Both the position numbers and the translations under genes were made by a program. 46,228 nt of DNA from a virus. The notes under the pieces are model-generated. The model did not search any database, was not told where the DNA came from, and was given only the letters and a program-made list of their open reading frames with translations. Positions 24,432-32,215 of this stretch are shown one piece after another. Positions within the stretch are counted from its first letter, which is position 1; every line of letters starts with the position of its first letter. The DNA lies in the IMG/VR virus record IMGVR_UViG_3300028831_000087, positions 1 to 46,228 of that record; one strand, written 5' to 3'.

Positions 24432-25126
24432 CAGAAATCTCTCAAGACTCGATTCCTTCCGTAGCCACGATGGTAGGGTCTTCTTTTAGCCGGAAGGTCC
24501 TGAAGTTCTTTAACGTTCATATCAATAATTCGAGCTAAGTTAACATCAGCAGCAGTGCTTAAATCTTGCCACATTTCCCTATTTCCAAGAGACTGATACG
24601 CTAATGCTGCGACACGATTTACGATAAAAAGCTGACCTAGTGGGACGATTAAAGAATCTGTATTCAATCTGGGGATTGGAAGATATCTCTGATAGCGAAT
24701 TTCGACCTGGATTGAATTTAAAGCGCCCCTGAGAAAGATCGTATTCTTCTGCCAGGACCAGTAGTGCAAGTAAATATCTAACGCGATATTCGGAATGAAA
24801 TCGCATTCGACCATATCAACGAAATCAGAGTTCATCTGACCAATTTGTCTTTCTTTAAGCCAAATCGGAATAATCATATCAGTTGGATAACCAGTTACTG
24901 TAGAAAGATCGAGATTATTATCGTCTATTGTTACCGGAGGAACTGTAATTATGGAGGAGATCGTATGAATAATTGGAATTCCAGCAACAATTAATTCAGC
25001 TTCAAGCTCTTCAAAAGCAGTAACAACTTTAGTATAAAGACGATAATCTGGCCAGTTCGCAGCGTCGTCGTCGTTCAGGAGAGTTCTAGCTCTCGAGAAA
25101 ACATCGGAAAGAAAAGCTACTGCCAA
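24431..25126 (-). CDS. Head-tail connector/adaptor protein, paralogue A
   Basis: 231 residues from a TTG at 25126, with AAGGA eight bases upstream. The opening (SRARTLLNDDDAANWPDYRLYTKVVTAFEELEAELIVAGIP) and later YLHYWSWQKN ... LPIPRLNTDS match the paralogue at 25482-26108 position by position. Helical adaptor-like architecture and location between capsid and nozzle genes suggest a ring protein at the portal-tail interface. The end overlaps the nozzle ATG by one base. Confidence 0.65.
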   Translation of the reverse strand: MAVAFLSDVFSRARTLLNDDDAANWPDYRLYTKVVTAFEELEAELIVAGIPIIHTISSIITVPPVTIDDNNLDLSTVTGYPTDMIIPIWLKERQIGQMNSDFVDMVECDFIPNIALDIYLHYWSWQKNTIFLRGALNSIQVEIRYQRYLPIPRLNTDSLIVPLGQLFIVNRVAALAYQSLGNREMWQDLSTAADVNLARIIDMNVKELQDLPAKRRPYHRGYGRNRVLRDF

Positions 25127-25305
25127 AGTTTTATCCTTTGACCACTAAAATCTCGAATTGCCAAAACAGACCACTCAAAACTAACACGTTTCCAGTATTG
25201 AGATTTTTTACAGTTACAACACTGACGCCATATGTGATCCTCATTTTCTATCACGAAGTACTCAAAGAAATGAATTCCAAATAAACAAAGGAGCTTGTAA
25301 AACAT
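25117..25305 (-). CDS. Small Cys-containing protein between the connector paralogues
   Basis: 62 residues. The N-terminus is hydrophobic (MFYKLLCLFGIHFFEYFVI). CCNCKKSQYWKR adds a single Cys knuckle (C29, C30, C32). The ATG follows directly on the preceding stop. No family recognised. It may be a membrane-associated peptide or a degenerate zinc ribbon. Confidence 0.45.
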   Translation of the reverse strand: MFYKLLCLFGIHFFEYFVIENEDHIWRQCCNCKKSQYWKRVSFEWSVLAIRDFSGQRIKLWQ

Positions 25306-25485
25306 CTACTTTGCTGGGGTCACTTGATAAATCTGCAATCGAGAAACATATCCAGCGTCTAGAACATGAATCTGTTCTACTCTACGAAGTGCTTCCCTGG
25401 CTTCGGCCTCAGTTTCATAGCCTTTTCCTCCAGCGTCCTGCATTTCCTGAGCTTCCTCAGCACTTAAAGCAATATACCAGCTCAA
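25306..25485 (-). CDS. 59-residue hypothetical protein, TTG start
   Basis: TTG at 25485 overlaps the stop of the connector paralogue (TTGA), with a strong GGAGGGAG about ten bases upstream. The TAG at 25306-25308 abuts the next ATG. The product (SWYIALSAEEAQEMQDAGGKGYETEAEAREALRRVEQIHVLDAG) is a small alpha/beta protein of no recognised family. The perfectly fitted ends and the ribosome-binding site support it. Confidence 0.6.
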   Translation of the reverse strand: MSWYIALSAEEAQEMQDAGGKGYETEAEAREALRRVEQIHVLDAGYVSRLQIYQVTPAK

Positions 25486-26108
25486 GGTTTAATACTCCCT
25501 CCGGGCATTTGAGGCGCGCGCCCTCTATTAGAAAGGATGACTTCAGCTAAGGAATTGTCAGCTAATTGCGCGAGCGCGGTCATTTCGGCAGCCTGCCCGA
25601 CAGCCCCCGCAGCTAAAGCTGCGGTGCGAGGAGCTAGATAGAGTTCTCCGTCTATAAAGCCTATTACATCGGTGTTAGCTTGCGGAATCGCTAAGGAACG
25701 CCAGTAAAGCATGAGAATCTGTCGAACAGCGCTTGAGCCTATGAAGGTCACGACTTCGTTCTTCCAAGACCAGTAAATCATCGTAGTCGTCGGAAGAACA
25801 TTTGGCAGCGGATCAGTCTCGGTCATTAGTGCATACGTATTGATCGCTCCACCTGAAGAGGTCTCCCAGAGTTGAATTGGAGCGACCAGATTCGCCGGCG
25901 GCGTCGCAAAGGCGGTTACGTTAGCTCCGACTACTTCAGTGTACTGAGCTTTCATAACCGGAGCGGCCGCGCGTCTAAGTTTTATTTGAAGCTCTCTATG
26001 TGCTTGTTGTAACTTAGGAATCAACGCAGCGTCGGTCCAATTCGAGGCCGCGTCATCGTTCAAGAGAGTCCGAGCGGTAGCTAATACGACTGAAGTTAAT
26101 ACGGACAT
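25482..26108 (-). CDS. Head-tail connector/adaptor protein, paralogue B
   Basis: 208 residues. The opening (ATARTLLNDDAASNWTDAALIPKLQQAHRELQIKLRRAAAP), the YWSWKNEVVTF segment and LAIPQANTD align with paralogue A. A is more charged, whereas B is Ala-rich at its C-terminus (AALAAGAVGQAAEMTALAQLADNS). Both are likely ring components of the neck. A gene duplication may have produced two distinct rings, as in phages whose adaptor and tail-gatekeeper are different proteins. Confidence 0.65.
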   Translation of the reverse strand: MSVLTSVVLATARTLLNDDAASNWTDAALIPKLQQAHRELQIKLRRAAAPVMKAQYTEVVGANVTAFATPPANLVAPIQLWETSSGGAINTYALMTETDPLPNVLPTTTMIYWSWKNEVVTFIGSSAVRQILMLYWRSLAIPQANTDVIGFIDGELYLAPRTAALAAGAVGQAAEMTALAQLADNSLAEVILSNRGRAPQMPGGSIKP

Positions 26109-26112
26109 AGTT

Positions 26113-26316
26113 TTAAATAAAAGGCTCGAATCTTTCTCTCAGGTAATCATGCATTGTCTCAGCAGCGTTGAAGCATTTCTCTATCAATCTACGAGCGTCC
26201 TCTAAGCATTCAGGAACTCCAGTTCTTATACATTCCTGCTGGAATAAACAGGACGCAAACGAGTTTATAGCTCGTAATCTCTCTTGTTGATCTTGCTTCT
26301 CTGCTGAGCTTATCAT
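26113..26316 (-). CDS. Small Cys-containing hypothetical protein
   Basis: 67 residues from the ATG at 26316, which lies directly after the palindrome at 26320-26334 in the direction of transcription. In-frame starts at 26325 and 26343 would run through the palindrome. Four cysteines (SCLFQQEC, PECLED, EKCF) lie in a helical protein. No family recognised. Position in the neck cluster suggests a structural or assembly role. Confidence 0.5.
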   Translation of the reverse strand: MISSAEKQDQQERLRAINSFASCLFQQECIRTGVPECLEDARRLIEKCFNAAETMHDYLRERFEPFI

Positions 26317-26319
26317 ACC

Positions 26320-26334
26320 GTTCATGCCGTGAAC
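26320..26334. repeat. GTTCA-N5-TGAAC genome palindrome, copy 2
   Basis: GTTCATGCCGTGAAC with flanks TACC and ACTTAA. It sits between the stop codon of the minus-strand gene at 26337-26732 and the start of the gene ending at 26113. Orientation matches the plus-strand copies even though the genes here run on the minus strand. Confidence 0.75.
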
Positions 26335-26336
26335 AC

Positions 26337-26732
26337 TTAACACTGTCCGACGAACATAGCCGCGATTACAATCAGATCACCAGATACATCTGCAGGGATA
26401 GCTGTTGCATTAGGAAACTCAGCCAGTCCTGCAGCAGCAGCGCCGTTAGAAGTGAAAATCTTCAGGAGTCCAGAAGAGGCATTAACACCAGGAACGTATC
26501 TGTATTCAAAGAGAGTCCCAGTCGTCCCTGCGCCTAGCCCTTGGACTATCGCTCCTTGGGGCGCGCGCGATGCTTTAACTAGAGGGATAGCGAGGCTACA
26601 AGCAATTCCTCCTGTTGTATAAGTCGCAGGGTCTGCACTAATTGAGACAACTCCAAGTGCAAAATATTTATTCCCTGCGGAGAACGAGTTTCTTTCATCT
26701 GTCAGTGTAATCGTCGCAACGGCAGCCGCCAT
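26337..26732 (-). CDS. Small beta-rich head decoration-like protein
   Basis: 131 residues, Ala/Gly/Thr-rich and almost without charge (ATITLTDERNSFSAGNKYFALGVVSISADPATY ... LLKIFTSNGAAAAGLAEF). AGGAGAG precedes the ATG. The composition resembles the virion proteins at 33695 and 36864. Likely a capsid decoration or fibre subunit. No named family. Confidence 0.5.
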   Translation of the reverse strand: MAAAVATITLTDERNSFSAGNKYFALGVVSISADPATYTTGGIACSLAIPLVKASRAPQGAIVQGLGAGTTGTLFEYRYVPGVNASSGLLKIFTSNGAAAAGLAEFPNATAIPADVSGDLIVIAAMFVGQC

Positions 26733-26745
26733 GATCTATCTCTCC

Positions 26746-27372
26746 TTAGACTTTCGCCAATCTCTCTTCAATCTCTTTTTGAAGTTTAGGGTTAACCACG
26801 TGTCCATTAGAACAGACTGGCAACCCTTTAGGAACTGAAGTACCACAATAAGGACAAGAGGAACTTTCCATCGTCGTTTGTGGACTCATCCACTCATGCT
26901 TACTCGAATCCCAACCGATGTATTCAGCGCACTTTCTCTGAAAGGTGCTAATTACATTATGCTGATGATACCGCGACCAGTCGTTGTCAGCGAGCATACA
27001 AATATTTAAAAACCAACGTTTCTGCTTTATCAGGTATCTTGCGATATCGACTTTGAACTTCTCTTGAATCTGAATAACGTTGAGATTCTCAGGAATCCAA
27101 AATAGCGCCGGACTTGCCTCGTCATCCACAGAGAGCTGTGAATTTGTATAATCTTCCACAATGGCGCGCGCCACTTGATCAGAAGGATCAGGGACTCGTA
27201 GGGACCCACGCGTTTCATCCAAGTAAGTATAATGATAACTCGTTCCCACATGGAGTAACTCAGGAGTCTTCATGTCCGAGGCTTTAATTTGGAAATACGG
27301 AGGATAGATTCCCGGCTTATGGGCCAGGATCTCAAATGGAACTAGACTTACGACTGTTGATTCAAGCGACAT
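26746..27372 (-). CDS. Virion-region protein with C-terminal zinc ribbon
   Basis: 208 residues. The first 165 form a mixed alpha/beta domain (VDIARYLIKQKRWFLNICMLADNDWSRYHQ). The C-terminus has CPYC and CSNGH knuckles (SSCPYCGTSVPKGLPVCSNGHVV), a rubredoxin-type zinc ribbon. It follows MCP and another hypothetical gene. It may be a chaperone or minor capsid protein. The start overlaps the previous gene by 11 bases. Confidence 0.55.
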   Translation of the reverse strand: MSLESTVVSLVPFEILAHKPGIYPPYFQIKASDMKTPELLHVGTSYHYTYLDETRGSLRVPDPSDQVARAIVEDYTNSQLSVDDEASPALFWIPENLNVIQIQEKFKVDIARYLIKQKRWFLNICMLADNDWSRYHQHNVISTFQRKCAEYIGWDSSKHEWMSPQTTMESSSCPYCGTSVPKGLPVCSNGHVVNPKLQKEIEERLAKV

Positions 27373-27901
27373 CTTTAAAGTCCTTCACTCCCTTCAGACC
27401 TCTCGTATACGCAATTGCGTTCCGAATCGCTCCAGACGTTCGGAAATCCGGCGCGTCGTCAAAAGTTTCCATCACGTATTTCATTTCCTTCTCTTCCAGA
27501 ACTCTTGGATCAATTTCTGTATCTTTATCAACATTCCCACGCATGTAATTAAGAATGAAATCCAAGACCTTTCTAGTTGGCGGAAGATAATTTCCACTCT
27601 TATCCTCAAAGACATAGATCGGAAGGTAATCTCCGTTGATGGAGTCTGGAAGCTCATTATTAGCGGTTAGATTACCTGGTGCCCATTTCTCTAAGATGAA
27701 TCTTTCTTTGATGTAGTTATATTTTTTGACTTTTCTCGTCTCAATGACTTCACGAATAAAGAGACCAGACCTAGTGAAGTCCCTAAACAGACCATGACGG
27801 TTCTCAAGAACATTTTCAGACCATACAAGTCGATACATGACTTGCCCAGTTATCGAGTTTCCTTGCGTAGCGAGATATTTGTTTAAATCGTCAATTAGCA
27901 T
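27362..27901 (-). CDS. Hypothetical protein downstream of the capsid gene
   Basis: 179 residues, alpha/beta, with several Arg/Lys-rich helices (FIREVIETRKVKKYNYIKERFILEKWAPGN). No family recognised. It is the first gene after the MCP terminator, so it is expected to be expressed at a lower level than MCP. Confidence 0.55.
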   Translation of the reverse strand: MLIDDLNKYLATQGNSITGQVMYRLVWSENVLENRHGLFRDFTRSGLFIREVIETRKVKKYNYIKERFILEKWAPGNLTANNELPDSINGDYLPIYVFEDKSGNYLPPTRKVLDFILNYMRGNVDKDTEIDPRVLEEKEMKYVMETFDDAPDFRTSGAIRNAIAYTRGLKGVKDFKDVA

Positions 27902-27906
27902 CTTTT

Positions 27907-27933
27907 AAAATCGGGGGAGACTTAATCTCCCCC
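27907..27933 (-). terminator. Intrinsic terminator after the major capsid gene
   Basis: On the minus strand GGGGGAGA and TCTCCCCC (27926-27933 and 27913-27920) make a perfect 8-bp stem around a 5-base loop. It is followed two bases later by TTTT (27907-27910). It stands 36 bases after the MCP stop, where partial termination would favour MCP over downstream genes. Confidence 0.75.
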
Positions 27934-27968
27934 ATGAGGAGTCACACGAGTACCAGTTTTTCCTTCCT

Positions 27969-29237
27969 TTAATATCCAGAAGGAATCGCTAATCCGTAGA
28001 TGTATGAGGCCCCGGCCGGCTGATTCATAAATAAATTGAAGGAAGTGACAATATAAAAGATCCAAGCAGCGGCCACTCCACCGCTTGGTCCCCTCAGTTC
28101 CCAAACTCTCTGATTGTTATCAGGATTCGTGTAAAAGCCGCAAGGCCTCAGTTCCGCGCGGCCCCAAACTTCCTGGTCGATAAAGTCGATTCTTGTTCTG
28201 TCCCAGGAATAGCTTATCTTCAGCGGCGCGCCCGCGATTCGCATGTTATCATTGAAATAGAGGTCAAGACCCTCTTCCTTAGCCGCTTTGTCAACGCGAA
28301 TCACGTTGAATCCAAGTTCCTCGTAAGCTGACTGCTGAGCTTTATGAGTCCAAGCGGTCATCTTAGAGCCTTTATTGATTCCAACTCGATCGCCGATCTT
28401 GTTCATCGCAAGTCGAGGAAGAGGAAGCGTCAGAGCCGAGCTGTTCGCATTCACAGCGTTAGCTCTGATCTCAGGATTAATTGATCTATCAAAGCTAAGC
28501 CAGGTTCCAACTGAAGAGTTGGAGTTATGGTATTTAACTCCATAGAGCGCCGTGGGAGGAATCATCTGAAGACCTCCGGAAACAATTAGATCTCCAGCCG
28601 TAGCTCCAGCGACCGCAGGAACCTGAATCTGACTGTTCGCTTGATCGTAATAAATGATCTTCGCTTGATTCTGGATTCCTCCAGCGGTTCGACAGACCGT
28701 CAAAGCAGAGTTGAAAATATTGATCTGCTGCTTCGGCCTTAAGAGTCGAACTCGGAATCCATCGGTCGTACAGGTATAAGTGTCGATTCCAGCGGTCGTC
28801 GTGACCGAAGTGATCGTCCCCAAGACTCCGGTTCCGTCGGTCATGCATTGAGAGTCAACGTCTCTTCGAAACTGCTTCATCTCTGTTGCTAGGCTATGTC
28901 TAAAGGCGTTAATAACAGCTTTTCTGGTGTTATCTGTTGACCAGATGGTTTTAGCTGTCATTTCAACTGGATGCTCAAGGTGAACTGAGTTTATCAGTCC
29001 CTTATCGAAATCCGAGATATCACCACGGCCCATGTCGCCACCGTCTGGGTCGTAATAAGATGTATTCCCATTGGGCCTGATCTCGAGTGGAACTCTCATG
29101 TCCCTAGAGGAAATTACCTCTACTGGTCGTTTCTCAATGGTACTGTAAAAGACATCATCCCGATCAAAAAGAGCCGGAACCTTTGGCAGGACTCTCTCAA
29201 GTTCTGCCCCAATGACCTGACTTTCGTTGCCTGCCAT
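27969..29237 (-). CDS. Major capsid protein
   Basis: 422 residues, no signal peptide, with a balanced alpha/beta composition. An N-terminal arm (ELERVLPKVPALFDRDDVFYSTIEKRPVEVISSRDMRVPLEIRPNG) precedes an HK97-like order of E-loop and spine/axial regions. A basic residue cluster in the middle (RKAVINAFRHSLATEMKQFRRDVD) resembles the spine helix. It follows a scaffold-like gene and has its own leader hairpin and terminator, both typical of the most abundant virion protein. AAGGA precedes the ATG. Exact family not assigned. Confidence 0.85.
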   Translation of the reverse strand: MAGNESQVIGAELERVLPKVPALFDRDDVFYSTIEKRPVEVISSRDMRVPLEIRPNGNTSYYDPDGGDMGRGDISDFDKGLINSVHLEHPVEMTAKTIWSTDNTRKAVINAFRHSLATEMKQFRRDVDSQCMTDGTGVLGTITSVTTTAGIDTYTCTTDGFRVRLLRPKQQINIFNSALTVCRTAGGIQNQAKIIYYDQANSQIQVPAVAGATAGDLIVSGGLQMIPPTALYGVKYHNSNSSVGTWLSFDRSINPEIRANAVNANSSALTLPLPRLAMNKIGDRVGINKGSKMTAWTHKAQQSAYEELGFNVIRVDKAAKEEGLDLYFNDNMRIAGAPLKISYSWDRTRIDFIDQEVWGRAELRPCGFYTNPDNNQRVWELRGPSGGVAAAWIFYIVTSFNLFMNQPAGASYIYGLAIPSGY

Positions 29238-29257
29238 CTGTTTAATTTCCTTTCATT

Positions 29258-29319
29258 GGTGGGTAAAGGGCCAGTTATCCCATTTTACTAGCTAAACCCT
29301 TACGGTATTAGTACCCACC
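29258..29319 (-). promoter_or_regulatory. Structured leader of the capsid gene
   Basis: In the 85-base gap between scaffold and MCP, GGTGGGTA (29312-29319 on the minus strand) pairs perfectly with TACCCACC (29258-29265). A second stem, AAGGG/CCCTT, lies inside it. The fold ends about 20 bases before the MCP ATG and leaves the ribosome-binding site free. It could stabilise the mRNA 5' end after processing, attenuate transcription, or mark an RNase site between scaffold and coat. Confidence 0.55.
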
Positions 29320-29322
29320 ATC

Positions 29323-30552
29323 TTATTTATACTTAATGTCGTCGTTAATTATGTCTGCATCTGAAGTCTTCGAGTAGTCAATGTGTTTCGGATTGTAGCT
29401 TCTGTCTCTGCTTCCAGAGCTTTTACCGGAAGCTCCCCCGTTAACACGAGAGGAAATCTCCTCTGACTTTCTCTTAGCCTCGGACGCGCTCCGTGTTCGC
29501 TGGCCTAATGCCTCGGACACGTACTTACTTCTTAGAGACGGAATTAACGACTTGGCGCGCGCGAGGTACGCGGAAAGGATTCTCGACTTATCCTTATCGG
29601 TTCTCCCGTTTCGTTTCGCTGAACTCCACAAGGAGTCCATGAACTTGATATGATCTCTATCGCTCGATAGCTGCTGGCCTAAGTCTGCGATGACTCTATC
29701 AATTATCGTATTCTTGATAAAAGGTGAAAATACAGAGTCAGGATCGAGTTTTGCTTTACCAGTTTGTGAGTCTTTTCCTTCAATTAATTTCACTAGTTCA
29801 GACCTAACGTCAGTTTCAACTGACGTTCGAAAAGCAGCGCCGCGTTCGTTATCGAATCTTTCTCGTTCCTGTTTTATAGCAGAGTCGTCTTCGATTTTAA
29901 CGATTGAAGTCTTCTTTCCTTCAGCAATCTCAGTATTTCCAAAGAAGTAATCTGATAAATAACGAGCAGCATTCTGCATTGACTCATTGTTTTCCTTCTT
30001 TCCCTTCTCGAACATATTTCGAGCAATGTCTTCGACTAGCGGATTAGCCGCGCGCCAGAAAGCTGGCGCGTGAGTCTGGAATAGAGTTGGAAGTACATTT
30101 GTCGCGAACTTCTCTAAGCTTTTCGGATCAACTTCTTTAATCGCAGAGAAGAACTTCTCCCCATTTCCGTCGAAAACTGACTCTCTTATTGAATTGAATG
30201 CCTCGTTATTCTCGCTGGCTTCTTTAGCGTCCTCAATAGTCGGGAAGACTCTAGAGTATTCAGCTTCCCTAAAATACATATCTCTAAGAGAGGGAAACTT
30301 TTTGAGCAGGCCAGGAAAGGCCTCTTCGACTTGCTTTAACGAGGGCCTCTCAAAAGGATGAGAAACTAGATCTTCAGGCGGTTCTTCAGAATCTTTTTCG
30401 TCTTCCTTCTCATCGGGCTGAAGCGCAGGCTCTTCATGGGGCTCAATTTCTTTCTCAGGAGCCTCTTCTTCGACTTCAGGAGCTTCGACCTGTCCGAGTT
30501 CCTCAACGTCAGAACTAATTGAAGTCGTTGAATCTTCTAATATTTCAGCCAT
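29323..30552 (-). CDS. Capsid scaffolding protein
   Basis: 409 residues, highly acidic at the N-terminus (EVEEEAPEKEIEPHEEPALQ), helical and charged in the centre. The C-terminus is basic and Ser/Gly-rich (SGKSSGSRDRSYNPKHIDYSK), as expected for a coat-binding tail. It contains no cysteine, no enzyme motif and lies directly upstream of MCP. These are the usual marks of a podovirus scaffolding protein. Confidence 0.75.
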   Translation of the reverse strand: MAEILEDSTTSISSDVEELGQVEAPEVEEEAPEKEIEPHEEPALQPDEKEDEKDSEEPPEDLVSHPFERPSLKQVEEAFPGLLKKFPSLRDMYFREAEYSRVFPTIEDAKEASENNEAFNSIRESVFDGNGEKFFSAIKEVDPKSLEKFATNVLPTLFQTHAPAFWRAANPLVEDIARNMFEKGKKENNESMQNAARYLSDYFFGNTEIAEGKKTSIVKIEDDSAIKQERERFDNERGAAFRTSVETDVRSELVKLIEGKDSQTGKAKLDPDSVFSPFIKNTIIDRVIADLGQQLSSDRDHIKFMDSLWSSAKRNGRTDKDKSRILSAYLARAKSLIPSLRSKYVSEALGQRTRSASEAKRKSEEISSRVNGGASGKSSGSRDRSYNPKHIDYSKTSDADIINDDIKYK

Positions 30553-30561
30553 GATATTCCT

Positions 30562-31839
30562 TTAAGAGTAAACAAAGAAGTCAACGTTCATTACTTCTTT
30601 GATGTCATCGTACATCCTTGTCAGAACTTTTCCTAAATCGGTCCTATACTGAACATCAGGAATCTTACAATTTTCCAGAATTTTGTAAACAGAATCGTAA
30701 CATTCTTCAGGAGACTCTCCTATATCACTTACACAAGCGATAACGCCAGTTCCAGAAGAGTGAACTAACATATCGTCTTGCTTCATTACTTCGTAGAAAT
30801 AAGAATTATCTTCTTCTAGTCCTAATATCGGGACATTTTCATTCGGATAAATCTTTTGAAGAGCTTTTACGTCATCAGGCTCGATCGGATAAGGCGGGAT
30901 AGAAACGCGCGCGCCGCCGGAGAAGCACTGAAGAAGATTCATTTCATTATCTTGGCCGTTTACAGCGTTTGAAATCACTCTTCCAATATCATCTTCAACT
31001 AGCGTAAGTAAAGTCGGCATAGCATCGAGGCCAAACCGAGGAGTCCACTCAAGACCAAAGATTCCTTCGTCGTTGATGATACAATTAATATCAATAGGTC
31101 CAACATAATGCTCTTTTACTAAATCTTCCTCGACTCTTCCCAAAGCAACTGCAAGATTAGAATCGTCATTCCCCTGCCAGACGATATTACCAGAACAGCC
31201 TGTACTAGGACCAATATCGTCATTCATGAACTTCTTTACTTCAATAGTGTGATTAATTGGCTCGATGAAACCGTTCTTTCCAACCCAGTACTCAGAAGAC
31301 ACGATCGAGCCTTCAATAAACTCTTGAAGAATAAATTCGTCGATTTCTTTTGAGAAGCTTCTCTCAACGAATTTCATATAAGTAATTAAGTCTTCGTAAT
31401 CTTGACCAGCGTAAGTTAATTTACATGGAAGATTTTTACCGCTAGGTTTGAAAACGAATCTTATTTTCTTATTAGATTTAACAAAATTAATTGCTTCTTT
31501 AAAGTCTTTAAATTCGTACGTATCAGGGACCATGATTCCATGATCTAGCATGAAATCGAGTCCAAATCTTCGATCATTTTCTAACTTATCAGCAAAAGCA
31601 GAAGCTCCGAAAACTTTGAACCCTTCTTTTCTAAAGTAATCAGCTTTCTGGCCGTTTCCAGAGGAGTCGAAGATTATTATATCATTCGTTTCTGGCGAGT
31701 CAGTTTGACATAAGATCCCGTCGTAAACATTTGAATAATCTTTTTCTTGAATATAAATTGAACAGTTATTTCCTTCGTCCTGAATTCGCTTTAACAATCC
31801 AGCGCCTTCGCCGCATTTACTCCACATAAAAAAGTTCAT
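30562..31839 (-). CDS. PurD-like ATP-grasp enzyme within the head gene cluster
   Basis: 425 residues from the ATG at 31839. The frame is open to 31950, but that part lies inside the preceding gene. An N-terminal pre-ATP-grasp domain ends in RRFGLDFMLDHGIMVPDTYEF, followed by the ATP lid FVFKPSGKNLPCKL. IGPSTGCSGNIVWQ aligns with the DTGPNTGGMG signature of phosphoribosylamine-glycine ligase, and VGPIDINCIINDEGIFGLEWTPRFGLDA supplies the metal-binding E and (N/R) motif. PurD ligates glycine to phosphoribosylamine. Here a purine role is uncertain, because no other purine gene is present. An amide-forming modification of a virion or host molecule is an alternative. It overlaps no neighbour. Confidence 0.8.
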   Translation of the reverse strand: MNFFMWSKCGEGAGLLKRIQDEGNNCSIYIQEKDYSNVYDGILCQTDSPETNDIIIFDSSGNGQKADYFRKEGFKVFGASAFADKLENDRRFGLDFMLDHGIMVPDTYEFKDFKEAINFVKSNKKIRFVFKPSGKNLPCKLTYAGQDYEDLITYMKFVERSFSKEIDEFILQEFIEGSIVSSEYWVGKNGFIEPINHTIEVKKFMNDDIGPSTGCSGNIVWQGNDDSNLAVALGRVEEDLVKEHYVGPIDINCIINDEGIFGLEWTPRFGLDAMPTLLTLVEDDIGRVISNAVNGQDNEMNLLQCFSGGARVSIPPYPIEPDDVKALQKIYPNENVPILGLEEDNSYFYEVMKQDDMLVHSSGTGVIACVSDIGESPEECYDSVYKILENCKIPDVQYRTDLGKVLTRMYDDIKEVMNVDFFVYS

Positions 31840-31840
31840 T

Positions 31841-32215
31841 TTATTGAGGTAATACAGCGTTTTCCGCCGCCGCTGCATCAGACGCAGCTTTAGTCGCGGC
31901 GTCTTTCTTAGCTTTGAATGATGCTGGTTGATACTGCTCCACGATATCACGTAGGTGGGGTCTTAATAGACTCGTGACGAATGCGGTGATGTTTGCGTAT
32001 TGCGGCTGTCCATTGGGAAGCCGCTGGTTCAGCCTCGCCGTTTCAAGCGCTGTTGCAAGATCGGCAGAAATTGGGATTGTGACAGTTTGTGCCTGTTGAG
32101 GCGTAGCTTTGGTTATCTTGGCTGGCACCGTCCCAACACCGGGAATGTTCTTCGGTGGTCCCTGTGCCATGACCGCTAACGCGATACTGGAAACAACGAA
32201 AATAATTCTGATCAT
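31841..32215 (-). CDS. Small exported protein
   Basis: 124 residues with a clear signal peptide (MIRIIFVVSSIALAVMAQG, cleavage expected after about residue 17-18). A segment (TVTIPISADLATALETARLNQ) superficially recalls a strand-helix pattern. An Ala/Lys/Asp-rich tail follows. It overlaps the fibre-like gene before it (ATGA) and ends just before the ATP-grasp ATG, so the three form one unit. Sequence composition here is more G/C-rich than nearby genes. No family recognised. Confidence 0.6.
   Translation of the reverse strand: MIRIIFVVSSIALAVMAQGPPKNIPGVGTVPAKITKATPQQAQTVTIPISADLATALETARLNQRLPNGQPQYANITAFVTSLLRPHLRDIVEQYQPASFKAKKDAATKAASDAAAAENAVLPQ

Noticed and set aside
28534-28848. 104-codon frame in the capsid gene, shifted on the same strand
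   Set aside because: It lies wholly in MCP, is very rich in Arg/Ser/Asp/His in a way expected from frame-shifted coding sequence, and has no plausible start signal.
30060-30520. Possible second protein in the scaffold gene (protease fusion)
   Set aside because: No Ser/His/Asp protease motif was seen in any frame. The scaffold reads as one continuous helical protein.
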